Shown one piece after another: positions 14,772-31,194 of a stretch of DNA of 32,187 nucleotides. Numbering within the stretch: the first letter of the stretch is position 1; every line of letters begins with the position of its first letter. The position numbers and the translations under genes are program-made. The DNA is from CAYSCX01 sp964429575. GTDB lineage: Bacteria > Desulfobacterota > Binatia > Binatales > Binataceae. The notes beneath the pieces are model-generated. The model saw only the letters and a list, made by a program, of their open reading frames with translations, made no database searches and was not told where the DNA came from. The DNA lies in assembly GCA_964429575.1 (NCBI GenBank), contig CAYSCX010000027.1, positions 1 to 32,187 of the forward strand, in the 5' to 3' direction.

Positions 14772-15432
14772 CGGCCGCCACCATCTTTTCGCGCGCCCGC
14801 TGCTTCGCCGAATGACTCACGATCACGATTCCACCGTCGGCGCCCGGCACCGCGCCGGTCACGACGATTGCATTATCGTCGGGCAGCACCTCGAGCACGT
14901 TCTGATTCAGTACCGCGGCCGTCTCGTTGCCCATCTGACCGGCCATCCGCATTCCCTTGCGCACTCGGCCCGGATAGGAACGATTGCCGATCGATCCGCC
15001 ATGGCGGAAGTATTCGTGGGTTCCGTGCGATCCAGGGAAGCCCGCAAAGTGATGGCGCTTGATTACGCCTGCAAAGCCGCGGCCCTTCGACACGCCCTGC
15101 ACATCGACCGGATCGCCTACTTTGAACACGTCGCCAACGCTTACCGGCTGGCCGAGCGTCAACTCGCCCTCACCGCGCTGCTTGAATTCGCGCGTCCGCA
15201 CGCCCGCCGCGACTTTCGCCTTGGCGAAATGCCCGCGCTCAGGCTTGCTCACGCGCGATAGCTTCTTCTTGCCGAGCGTCACCTGCACCGCCTCGTATCC
15301 GTCGGTCGCCTCGCTCTTGATCTGCGTCACGGTGCACGGGCCCAACTGAATGACCGTAACCGCACGCACCCGCCCCGACGCGTCCGTCAGCTGCGTCATG
15401 CCGAGCTTCTTGCCGATCAGTCCGCTTAGCAT
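14764..15432 (-). CDS. rplC: 50S ribosomal protein L3
   Basis: L3 (222 aa) is one of the two proteins that initiate 50S assembly. Start MLSGLIGKKLGMTQLTDASG; the signature region GFAGVIKRHHFAGFPGSHGT, then the tip approaching the peptidyl transferase centre with KGMRMAGQMGNETAAVLNQN, which retains the Gln that PrmB methylates in E. coli. ATG at 15430-15432, 5 bp after the rpsJ stop. Standard place. Confidence 0.97.
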   Translation of the reverse strand: MLSGLIGKKLGMTQLTDASGRVRAVTVIQLGPCTVTQIKSEATDGYEAVQVTLGKKKLSRVSKPERGHFAKAKVAAGVRTREFKQRGEGELTLGQPVSVGDVFKVGDPVDVQGVSKGRGFAGVIKRHHFAGFPGSHGTHEYFRHGGSIGNRSYPGRVRKGMRMAGQMGNETAAVLNQNVLEVLPDDNAIVVTGAVPGADGGIVIVSHSAKQRAREKMVAAGG

Positions 15433-15437
15433 CGCCG

Positions 15438-15746
15438 CTACTCGAGCTTGATCTCCACATCTACGCCCGCCGCAAGGTCGAGCTTGCCGAGCGCGTCGAT
15501 GGTCTGCTGGGTCGGATCGAGCACGTCGAGCAGGCGTTTGTGCGTGCGAATCTCGAAATGCTCGCGCGATTTCTTGTCCGCATGCGGCGAACGGTTCACG
15601 GTGAACCGCTCGATCCGCGTCGGCAGCGGAATCGGACCGGCGACGCGTCCGCCGGTCCGGCGAATGGTATCGACGATCTCGCGCACCGACTGATCGAGCA
15701 GGCGGTAGTCATAGGCCTTAAGCCGTATCCGTATCTTGTCGTTCAT
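15438..15746 (-). CDS. rpsJ: 30S ribosomal protein S10 / NusE
   Basis: S10 (102 aa) is both a 30S head protein and the NusE antitermination factor that binds NusB and NusG. Start MNDKIRIRLKAYDYRLLDQS; the ribosome-binding loop RFTVNRSPHADKKSREHFEI; the end with THKRLLDVLDPTQQTIDALG. ATG at 15744-15746. Only 54 bp separate it from tuf, too short for an E. coli-type L4-responsive S10 leader, so str and S10 genes are probably one transcription unit. Confidence 0.97.
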   Translation of the reverse strand: MNDKIRIRLKAYDYRLLDQSVREIVDTIRRTGGRVAGPIPLPTRIERFTVNRSPHADKKSREHFEIRTHKRLLDVLDPTQQTIDALGKLDLAAGVDVEIKLE

Positions 15747-15800
15747 TCCCCTGCCGCGCGCCGGTACCCGTGTGCGCCGATCAGCCTTCCGCCGGCCTGA

Positions 15801-17000
15801 TTACTTTATTACCTTCGTCAAAACGCCGGCGCCGACCGTATGACCGCCCTCGCGGATGGAGAACCGCAACCCTTCTTCCATCGCGACCGGCGTTATCAAC
15901 TCGCCGCTAATCTTCACGTTGTCGCCCGGCATCACCATCTCCGCGCCCTCGGGCAAATTGAGCACGCCCGTGACGTCGGTGGTGCGGAAATAGAACTGCG
16001 GGCGATAGCCGGTAAAGAACGGAGTGTGGCGGCCGCCCTCATCCTTGGTCAGGATGTATGCCTCGGCCTCGAACTGAGTATGCGGCGTAATCGAGCCGGG
16101 CGCCGCGACAACCTGTCCGCGCTCGACGTCCTCGCGCTTGAGACCGCGCAGCAGCAGGCCGACGTTGTCGCCCGCCTGACCCTCGTCGAGGATCTTGCGG
16201 AACATCTCGACACCGGTGACAACCGTCTTCTGGGTTTCGCGGAAGCCGACGATTTCGACTTCCTCGCCCACCTTCACCTTGCCGCGATCCACGCGTCCAG
16301 TGACCACGGTGCCGCGGCCTGAGATTGTGAAAACGTCCTCGATGGGCATCAGGAACGGCCGCTCGATGTCGCGCTTGGGCTGCGGCACGTAGCTGTCAAC
16401 CGCATCCATGAGTTCGAGGATCGGCTTGCAGTTCTTGCAGTCGTCCTTTCCGCATCCGCACTCCAGCGCCTTCAGAGCGCTGCCGCGAATTACCGGCGTG
16501 TCGTCGCCCGCGAAGTTGTACTTCTTGAGCAGGTCGCGCACTTCGAGCTCGACCAAGTCGAGCAGCTCGGGGTCATCGACCATGTCCACCTTGTTCATGA
16601 ACACCACGATCGACGGCACCCCGACCTGGCGGGCGAGCAGGATGTGCTCGCGGGTCTGCGGCATCGGGCCGTCATTGGCGCCGACCACCAGGATTGCGCC
16701 GTCCATCTGGGCGGCGCCGGTGATCATGTTCTTGATGTAGTCGGCGTGGCCCGGGCAATCGACGTGCGCGTAGTGGCGCTTGGTCGTCTCGTATTCGACG
16801 TGCGCAATTGCGATCGTGATGCCGCGCTCGCGCTCCTCGGGCGCCTTGTCAATCTGATCGAAGGCGATGAACTTTGCCAGCTTCTTGGTCGCAAGCACCT
16901 TGGTGATCGCGGCGGTCAATGTCGTCTTGCCGTGGTCGATGTGTCCGATCGTTCCCACGTTGCAATGCGGCTTGGTCCGTTCAAACTTGGCCTTCGACAT
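15801..17000 (-). CDS. tuf: Elongation factor Tu with Cys4 insert
   Basis: EF-Tu (399 aa) brings aminoacyl-tRNA to the ribosome. GTPase motifs: GHIDHGKT (19-26), Thr62 of switch I, DCPGH (81-85, catalytic His85) and NKVD (136-139). Domains 2 and 3 are complete, ending GHTVGAGVLTKVIK. Residues 181-191 contain Cys181, Cys183, Cys188 and Cys191 in place of the short loop found in E. coli, a possible metal site. Start ATG at 16998-17000 with a strong GGGAGGA Shine-Dalgarno; GGTCT and AGACC around it could form a small hairpin. It lies between fusA and rpsJ. Confidence 0.97.
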   Translation of the reverse strand: MSKAKFERTKPHCNVGTIGHIDHGKTTLTAAITKVLATKKLAKFIAFDQIDKAPEERERGITIAIAHVEYETTKRHYAHVDCPGHADYIKNMITGAAQMDGAILVVGANDGPMPQTREHILLARQVGVPSIVVFMNKVDMVDDPELLDLVELEVRDLLKKYNFAGDDTPVIRGSALKALECGCGKDDCKNCKPILELMDAVDSYVPQPKRDIERPFLMPIEDVFTISGRGTVVTGRVDRGKVKVGEEVEIVGFRETQKTVVTGVEMFRKILDEGQAGDNVGLLLRGLKREDVERGQVVAAPGSITPHTQFEAEAYILTKDEGGRHTPFFTGYRPQFYFRTTDVTGVLNLPEGAEMVMPGDNVKISGELITPVAMEEGLRFSIREGGHTVGAGVLTKVIK

Positions 17001-17037
17001 GGTCTGTCCTCCCGTGGAGACCTTCGCTAATCGGCGC

Positions 17038-19131
17038 TCATGCGCGCGCGCGGGTCTCGCCCGCGTCGGCGTTTTGCGCCGTCAGTTCCTGGAATATGGT
17101 CAGCGGCACGGCTTCATACGCCCCGAATTGCATCGTGTAGGTCGCGCGCCCCTGCGTGATCGATCGCAGCCGCGTCGCGTAGCCGAACATGGTCGCAAGC
17201 GGCACCCGCGCCTCGACAACCTGCGCTCCGGCGCGTCCTTCCATGTCAAGGATCTTGCCGCGCCGCGAGTTCAAGTCGCCGATCACTTCACCCATGAATT
17301 CCTGCGGCGTCACAACCTCGACGTCCATCACCGGTTCGAGCAGTACGCAGTCGGCATGCTCCGCCGCTTCCTTGAATGCCATCGACGCCGCGATCTTGAA
17401 CGCGATCTCCGATGAGTCCACCTCGTGGTACTTGCCGTCAAGCAGCGTCGCGCGCACGTCCACCATCGGGTAGCCCGCCAGCACCCCGTTCTCCATCGCC
17501 TCCTTGACGCCGTCTTCGACCGAGCCGATGAACTGGCGCGGAATCGAACCGCCCTTGGTGCCGTCGACAAACTCGAACCCGCCGCCCTTGCCGAGCGGAT
17601 CGATCCTCAAATCGACGACGCCGAACTGGCCGTGTCCGCCGGTCTGGCGGACGAAACGGCCCTCCGCCTCCGCAGCGCGTCGAATCGTCTCACGGTAGGC
17701 AACTTGCGGCTTGCCGACGTTCGCGTCGACTTTGAATTCGCGCAGCATTCGGTCGACTATGATCTCAAGGTGCAGCTCGCCCATCCCCGCGATTAGAGTC
17801 TGCCCGGTCTCCCGGTTGACACTCACGCGGAATGACGGGTCTTCGCGCGCAAGCTTCTGCAGCGATTCCGACAGACGCTCCTGATCGGCCTTGGTCTTGG
17901 GCTCGATGGCGATCTGGATGACCGGATCGGGAAACTCGATCGCCTCCAGAACAATCGGGCGCGCCGGATCGCAAAGCGTGTCGCCGGTGGTGGTATCACG
18001 AAGTCCCACCGCGCAAATGTCGCCCGCGAAAACCTCGGTGATCTCCTCACGCTTGTTGGCGTGCATCTTGAGAATACGCCCGATGCGTTCGCGCTTTTGC
18101 TTCGTCGAGTTCAGCACCGAGCTGCCGCTCTCGAGCCGCCCCGAGTACACGCGCAGATAGGTGAGCGTGCCGAGGTACGGGTCGGTCAGGATCTTGAACG
18201 CCAGCGCGGAGAACGGCTCGTCATCGCGCGGCCACCGTTCCGCCGGCTTGCCGTCGCTGTTGCCAACCACCGGCGGCAGATCGATCGGCGCGGGCAGGTA
18301 GTTCACCACCGCATCGAGCAGCGGTTGCACGCCCTTGTTGCGAAACGCGGAGCCCATCACGACCGGAACCAGTCCGAGCTTCAGCGTCGCCTCGCGAAGC
18401 GCCTTGCGCAGCTCGTCGGGAGGCACTTCCTTGTTCTCGAGGAAAAGCTCCATGACGTGCTCGCTGTGGTCCGCGATCACCTCGACAAGCTTTTCACGAC
18501 AGCCCGCCGCCTCTTCGCGCATCTCCGCGGGAATCTCCTCCACGCGGAACTTCGCGCCCAGACGGTCTTCGTCCCAAATCAGCGCCTTGCCCTCGATCAG
18601 ATCAATAACACCGGTGAACTTTTCCTCCGCGCCGATCGGAAGCTGCAACAGGGCCGGCCGCGCCTTCAGCTTTTCGCGGAGATCGTCGATTACCCGCCGG
18701 TAGTCGGCGCCAACCCGGTCCATCTTGTTGATGAACGCGATGCGCGGAACGCGGTACTTGTCCGCCTGGCGCCACACCGTCTCCGATTGCGGCTCCACCC
18801 CGCCGACCGCGCAAAACACCGCGACCGCACCGTCGAGCACGCGCAGACTCCGCTCGACCTCAATGGTGAAATCAACATGGCCGGGCGTGTCGATGATGTT
18901 GATCCGGTGATCGCGCCAAAAGCAGGTCGTCGCGGCGGAGGTAATCGTGATGCCGCGTTCCTGCTCCTGCACCATCCAGTCCATCGTCGCGGTGCCTTCG
19001 TGCACCTCGCCGATCTTGTAGGTGATGCCGGTGTAGTAAAGGACCCGCTCGGTCGTAGTGGTCTTGCCGGCATCGATGTGCGCCATGATGCCGATATTGC
19101 GCACCCGTTCTATGGGCGTTTCGCGAGCCAC
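17038..19131 (-). CDS. fusA: Elongation factor G
   Basis: EF-G (697 aa, normal) is the GTPase that drives translocation and, with RRF, recycling. G1 is AHIDAGKTT (17-25), G3 DTPGH (81-85), G4 NKMD (133-136). Domains II-V are all present, including the domain IV stretch GSIPRQFIGSVEDGVKEAME with the following VRATLLDGKYHEVDSSEIAF. Start GTG at 19129-19131 gives MARETPIERVRNIGIMAHID. The end TARA tail is short. It sits between rpsG and tuf in the classic str order, so it is the canonical FusA rather than a paralogue. Confidence 0.98.
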   Translation of the reverse strand: MARETPIERVRNIGIMAHIDAGKTTTTERVLYYTGITYKIGEVHEGTATMDWMVQEQERGITITSAATTCFWRDHRINIIDTPGHVDFTIEVERSLRVLDGAVAVFCAVGGVEPQSETVWRQADKYRVPRIAFINKMDRVGADYRRVIDDLREKLKARPALLQLPIGAEEKFTGVIDLIEGKALIWDEDRLGAKFRVEEIPAEMREEAAGCREKLVEVIADHSEHVMELFLENKEVPPDELRKALREATLKLGLVPVVMGSAFRNKGVQPLLDAVVNYLPAPIDLPPVVGNSDGKPAERWPRDDEPFSALAFKILTDPYLGTLTYLRVYSGRLESGSSVLNSTKQKRERIGRILKMHANKREEITEVFAGDICAVGLRDTTTGDTLCDPARPIVLEAIEFPDPVIQIAIEPKTKADQERLSESLQKLAREDPSFRVSVNRETGQTLIAGMGELHLEIIVDRMLREFKVDANVGKPQVAYRETIRRAAEAEGRFVRQTGGHGQFGVVDLRIDPLGKGGGFEFVDGTKGGSIPRQFIGSVEDGVKEAMENGVLAGYPMVDVRATLLDGKYHEVDSSEIAFKIAASMAFKEAAEHADCVLLEPVMDVEVVTPQEFMGEVIGDLNSRRGKILDMEGRAGAQVVEARVPLATMFGYATRLRSITQGRATYTMQFGAYEAVPLTIFQELTAQNADAGETRARA

Positions 19132-19149
19132 GATAATCCTCGGGAACTT

Positions 19150-19620
19150 CTACCAGCGATAATGGGCGAAGGCTTTGTTCGCGTCCGCCATCCGATGTGT
19201 GTCTTCGCGCTTCTTGACCGCGCCGCCCCGGTTCGCCCCCGCCTCCAATATTTCCGCCGCCAGCCGTTCAACCATCGATTTTTCGCTGCGAGTGCGCGCC
19301 GCCGCTACCATCCAGCGCATCGCAAGCGATGAACGCCTGACCGGCCTCACCTCGATCGGCACCTGGTAGTTCGCGCCGCCGACGCGCCGCGAACGCACTT
19401 CCACCGACGGCCGCACGTTGTCCAGCGCGCGCTTGAAAACCACCAGCCCGTCTTCCTTGGTGCGTTCCGCAACCCGGTCGAGCGCCTCGTAAAGCATGCG
19501 CTCCGACACCGCCTTCTTCCCGCGTTCCATCACCACGTTGACGAACTTCGCCACCATCCGGTCGTGGAACTTCGGGTCCGGCATGATTTCGCGGACCCGC
19601 GCCTGTCCTTTGCGCGACAT
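19150..19620 (-). CDS. rpsG: 30S ribosomal protein S7
   Basis: S7 (156 aa) nucleates assembly of the 30S head and in E. coli represses the str operon. Start MSRKGQARVREIMPDPKFHD, with FVNVVMERGKKAVSERMLYE, the RNA-binding beta ribbon VRSRRVGGANYQVPIEVRPV, and the end HRMADANKAFAHYRW. ATG at 19618-19620, 6 bp after the rpsL stop, a spacing much shorter than the approximately 100-nt E. coli rpsL-rpsG region that S7 binds, so that control is not evident here. Confidence 0.97.
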   Translation of the reverse strand: MSRKGQARVREIMPDPKFHDRMVAKFVNVVMERGKKAVSERMLYEALDRVAERTKEDGLVVFKRALDNVRPSVEVRSRRVGGANYQVPIEVRPVRRSSLAMRWMVAAARTRSEKSMVERLAAEILEAGANRGGAVKKREDTHRMADANKAFAHYRW

Positions 19621-19626
19621 GACTGG

Positions 19627-19998
<372 letters not shown>

Positions 19999-20124
19999 TC
20001 GTAAGCCTTCTAAACCTCGATTCACCCGCACCTGGTCTCCGCGAATATCGCGGCTGCCGATGCGCTTCCGATTCTTTGATGCGCCGGCAAAAAACTCGGC
20101 GCGAAATCGGTGGTTCAAACAAAC

Positions 20125-20153
20125 CCCCCAAGGGCAGAAAGTACCCTTGGGGG
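20125..20153 (-). promoter_or_regulatory. 5' leader hairpin of the rpsL transcript (possible attenuator)
   Basis: A perfect 10-bp stem: CCCCCAAGGG pairs with CCCTTGGGGG around a 9-nt loop. On the minus strand it lies a few bases after the predicted start of transcription and is followed by a broken T-rich stretch (GTTTGTTTG). It could protect the 5' end of the mRNA, act as a weak attenuator, or end read-through from rpoC. Sequence alone cannot choose. Confidence 0.65.
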
Positions 20154-20160
20154 AAATACA

Positions 20161-20191
20161 ATTATCTAAGCCAACCCTGCGCCCAAGTCAA
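20161..20191 (-). promoter_or_regulatory. Sigma70-like promoter for the rpsL (str) operon
   Basis: On the minus strand TTGACT (20191-20186) is followed by TAGATAAT. This can be read as -10 TAGATA at 17-bp spacing (20168-20163) or GATAAT at 19-bp spacing (20166-20161). Predicted transcription start is near 20154-20157, just before the leader hairpin and about 155 bp before the rpsL start. The region is noticeably more AT-rich than its surroundings. It is the best promoter match that I found in the window. Confidence 0.65.
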
Positions 20192-20243
20192 CCAAGCGCC
20201 CCCTTGGCCGCACCTTTCCGGCGCTCTCCCGCCGATCTCCGGC

Positions 20244-20276
20244 GCGCAATCGCCGCGACGGCCGCCATGATTGCGC
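20244..20276 (-). terminator. Stem-loop after rpoC
   Basis: GCGCAATC (20244-20251) and GATTGCGC (20269-20276) form a perfect 8-bp outer stem with a smaller GCCG/CGGC stem inside, starting 10 bp after the rpoC stop. There is no T run behind it, so it is not a textbook intrinsic terminator; it may mark or protect the 3' end of the rpoBC message. Confidence 0.35.
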
Positions 20277-20285
20277 CCGGCTCCA

Positions 20286-24578
<4,293 letters not shown>

Positions 24579-24584
24579 CTCTGG

Positions 24585-28718
<4,134 letters not shown>

Positions 28719-28738
28719 TCTTAGCTACCCCACTTTGC

Positions 28739-28761
28739 GCGCGCCCGGCCGTCGGGCGCGC
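28739..28761 (-). promoter_or_regulatory. GC-rich hairpin in the rplL-rpoB spacer
   Basis: CGCGCCCG and CGGGCGCG pair around a GCCGT loop (8-9 bp) 20 bp before the rpoB start. A second small stem, GCGGGA/TCCCGC with loop CGT, lies at 28833-28847, flanked by ATTTCA/TGAAAT. No T run follows either. In E. coli the rplL-rpoB gap holds an attenuator and an RNase III site; these stems are candidates for a similar role, but this is analogy only. Confidence 0.4.
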
Positions 28762-28901
28762 CGTGAAACGTCGTCGGCCGCGGACCCACGGGCGCTGCCC
28801 GCATCCGCAACCGCGATTTCAAATTCGCTGCGGCGGGACGTTCCCGCTCGCGATGAAATTTCCGGACCGAAACCGTTGGACCAAAAGCTCGCCGCCCCCA
28901 G

Positions 28902-29294
28902 CTACTTCAGCTCCACCTTGCCGCCCGCCTCCTCCAGCTTCTTCTTGACCTCTTCCGCCTCCGCCTTGCTCACGCCTTCCTTCACCGCCTTGGGCGCGCC
29001 ATCGACAAGGTCCTTCGCTTCTTTGAGGCCAAGCCCGGTAAGCTCGCGCACTACTTTGATCACCTGGATCTTCTTGTCGCCTGCGCCGGTCAGCATGACC
29101 GTGAACTCGTCCTGCTCGACTGGCGCCGCCGCAGCACCACCGCCGGCCGCCGGTCCCGCTGCCATCGCAATCGGGGCCGCCGCCGACACACCAAGCTCTT
29201 CCTCGAGCTCCTTAACCAGGGCCGCCGCGTCGATAAGACTCAGGTTCTTGAGGTAGTCCTTTACCTGATCGCGGCTGAGCTGTGCTTCTGACAT
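28902..29294 (-). CDS. rplL: 50S ribosomal protein L7/L12
   Basis: Stalk protein L12 (130 aa) that recruits and activates translational GTPases. The N-terminal dimerisation domain (about 1-36) includes LSRDQVKDYLKNLSLIDAAA, a flexible Ala/Gly hinge follows (about 37-58), and the C-terminal domain has EFTVMLTGAGDKKIQVIKVV and LTGLGLKEAKDLVDGAPKAV. ATG at 29292-29294. It is preceded by rplJ, whose C-terminal helix binds L12 dimers. The hinge is slightly longer than in E. coli. Confidence 0.97.
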   Translation of the reverse strand: MSEAQLSRDQVKDYLKNLSLIDAAALVKELEEELGVSAAAPIAMAAGPAAGGGAAAAPVEQDEFTVMLTGAGDKKIQVIKVVRELTGLGLKEAKDLVDGAPKAVKEGVSKAEAEEVKKKLEEAGGKVELK

Positions 29295-29387
29295 TTCCCT
29301 ACTCTCCTTCTATTCCTCGTCGCGCCCGCGGGTGATGTGGGAGCGCCTTGTTTCAATAGCTAATGATGCCTGCGCCAGTTGCCCGTC

Positions 29388-29921
29388 CTACGATGCTTCC
29401 TCGGCGCCGCCCTTTTTCTTTCCGATCGCATCAACCAGACGCGCCAGCGATGCCGCCGGTTCGTTGAGCAGCCTGACCAGGCGCGTGGCCGGCGCCTGCA
29501 AGACACCGAGCATTTGCGCGAGCACAACCTCGCGCGGCGGCAATGTCGCGAGCGCCTGAAATTGCGCCGCGGTGATTTCCTGCCCCTCCAGCACGCCGCA
29601 GCGCACCACGAAGCGCTCGCCCAATTCGCGCAGCGAGCTGACGGTCTTCGCGACCTCGACCGGATCGTCGTAGCTCAGGATGAGTCCGACCGGACCGCCG
29701 AGCTTCGGTTCCAGGTTCTCGAACCGCGTGCCCTTGATCGCGCGCCGGATGAGCGTGTTCTTCGCGACCCGAATCTCGCCGCGCACCGCGCGCAACCGCC
29801 GCCGGATGTCCGTGGACTCCGCGGCGGTGATGCCGTGGTACTCGGAGAGCAGCGCCATCTTGGCGCGGGCGAACCGCTCATTGAGCTGCTCGACCACCGC
29901 GATTTTCTGATCCCTTCTCAT
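29388..29921 (-). CDS. rplJ: 50S ribosomal protein L10
   Basis: L10 (177 aa) anchors L12 dimers to the 23S stalk base. N-terminal RNA-binding domain: MRRDQKIAVVEQLNERFARA, SEYHGITAAESTDIRRRLR and RVAKNTLIRRAIKGT. C-terminal L12-binding helix: PATRLVRLLNEPAASLARLV. ATG at 29919-29921. Only 41 bp separate it from rplA, too little for the long E. coli-type L10 leader, so autoregulation of that form is not visible. Confidence 0.97.
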   Translation of the reverse strand: MRRDQKIAVVEQLNERFARAKMALLSEYHGITAAESTDIRRRLRAVRGEIRVAKNTLIRRAIKGTRFENLEPKLGGPVGLILSYDDPVEVAKTVSSLRELGERFVVRCGVLEGQEITAAQFQALATLPPREVVLAQMLGVLQAPATRLVRLLNEPAASLARLVDAIGKKKGGAEEAS

Positions 29922-29962
29922 CGAACCACTTTCCTCACCGCGCCGGTTTCACAACTCGGCCA

Positions 29963-30670
29963 TCACGCCGCGGCCGCGACCTTGGTCGCCGCGGTCGTAT
30001 CGATCTTGATTCCCGGACCCATCGTCGAAGTCACCGCAACCGTCTTGACGTAATTCCCCTTGGCGCTCGCCGGCTTCGCCCGAACGATCGCCGTGAGCAG
30101 CGCCTGCGCGTTCTCGGTGAGCTTCTCCGCGCCGAAGCTCAGCTTGCCGATCGGCGCATGCACGACTCCCGCCTTGTCCACCCGGAAATCGACCTTGCCC
30201 GCCTTCGCCTCGGTGACTGCCTTCGCGACGTCAAAAGTGACCGTGCCGGTCTTGGGATTTGGCATCAAGCCGCGAGGGCCCAGAATCTTGCCGATCCTCC
30301 CGACCAGCGACATCACGTCGGGCGTGGCGACCACACGATCGAAGTCGAGCCAGTTCTCTTCCTGAATCTTCTTGATCATGTCTTCGCCGCCGACGAAGTC
30401 GGCGCCCGCCTCGCGCGCCTCGCGCTCCTTGTCGCCCTTGGCAAGCACCAGGACGCGGACGGTCTTGCCGATGCCGTTGGGAAGCACCACGCTGCCACGC
30501 ACGTTTTGGTCGGCTTGGCGCGGATCGACGCTCAGGCGTATCGCGATCTCGGCGGTTTCATCGAACTTCGCGACTTTGTTCTCGACCAGGAGGCTGATCG
30601 CCTGCGAAAGCTCGTAACGCTTGTCGCGATCGATCTTGCTCGCCGCTTCCTTGTATTTCTTTCCCGCCAT
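29963..30670 (-). CDS. rplA: 50S ribosomal protein L1
   Basis: L1 (235 aa) forms the mobile stalk that handles E-site tRNA and in E. coli represses the L11 operon. Start MAGKKYKEAASKIDRDKRYE; the conserved centre includes GKILGPRGLMPNPKTGTVTF and KAGKVDFRVDKAGVVHAPIG; near the end KTVAVTSTMGPGIKID. ATG at 30668-30670, 15 bp after the rplK stop. Normal length and position. Confidence 0.97.
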   Translation of the reverse strand: MAGKKYKEAASKIDRDKRYELSQAISLLVENKVAKFDETAEIAIRLSVDPRQADQNVRGSVVLPNGIGKTVRVLVLAKGDKEREAREAGADFVGGEDMIKKIQEENWLDFDRVVATPDVMSLVGRIGKILGPRGLMPNPKTGTVTFDVAKAVTEAKAGKVDFRVDKAGVVHAPIGKLSFGAEKLTENAQALLTAIVRAKPASAKGNYVKTVAVTSTMGPGIKIDTTAATKVAAAA

Positions 30671-30685
30671 CTCGGTTCGCCCTCG

Positions 30686-31108
30686 CTATTCGACCTCGAT
30701 ACCCATCGAGCGCGCGGTCCCGGCGACCGTCTTGATCGCCGCCTCGACATCCTTGGCGGTGAGATCCTTGACCTTCGTCTTCGCGATCTCCTCGACTTGC
30801 GCGCGCGTGACCTTGCCGACCTTGGTTTTGTTGGGCGTCGCAGAGCCCTTTTCAATGCCCGCGGCGCGAAGCAACAGTATCGACGCCGGCGGGCTCTTCG
30901 TAATGAATGTGAACGAGCGGTCCGCGTACACGGTGATAATCACCGGCACGACCAGCCCCGCCATGTTCTGGGTCTGCGCGTTGAACTGCTTGCAGAACTC
31001 CATGATGTTGACGCCGCGCTGGCCGAGCGCCGGCCCAACCGGTGGCGACGGATTCGCCGCGCCGCCGGGAATCTGTAGCTTGATCTGGCCGACTACTTTC
31101 TTTGCCAC
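30686..31108 (-). CDS. rplK: 50S ribosomal protein L11
   Basis: L11 (140 aa) lies at the GTPase-associated centre and is needed for RelA activation. Start GTG at 31106-31108 gives MAKKVVGQIKLQIPGGAANP; the proline-rich thiopeptide-binding segment PSPPVGPALGQRGVNIMEFC and the end GTARSMGIEVE are typical. It follows nusG after an 86-bp spacer in which I see no further gene or clear L1-binding mimic. Confidence 0.97.
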   Translation of the reverse strand: MAKKVVGQIKLQIPGGAANPSPPVGPALGQRGVNIMEFCKQFNAQTQNMAGLVVPVIITVYADRSFTFITKSPPASILLLRAAGIEKGSATPNKTKVGKVTRAQVEEIAKTKVKDLTAKDVEAAIKTVAGTARSMGIEVE

Positions 31109-31194
31109 TTGCCTTGAGTCTCCGAACCGGCCAACTGCACGACCACGTCGCGTTACCGCCTCGCGGCCCCCGCTCGGCGGCCGGACGCGCTGCT

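Noticed and set aside
20039..20053. Small palindrome CCGCGA-ATA-TCGCGG in the rpsL leader
   Set aside because: Could be an operator or weak hairpin, but it is short and I have no comparison to support function.
19999..20118. 40-codon N-terminal extension of S12
   Set aside because: S12 universally begins at PTINQ; the GTG at 19998 has a well-spaced AAGG, and the upstream part has leader-like composition.
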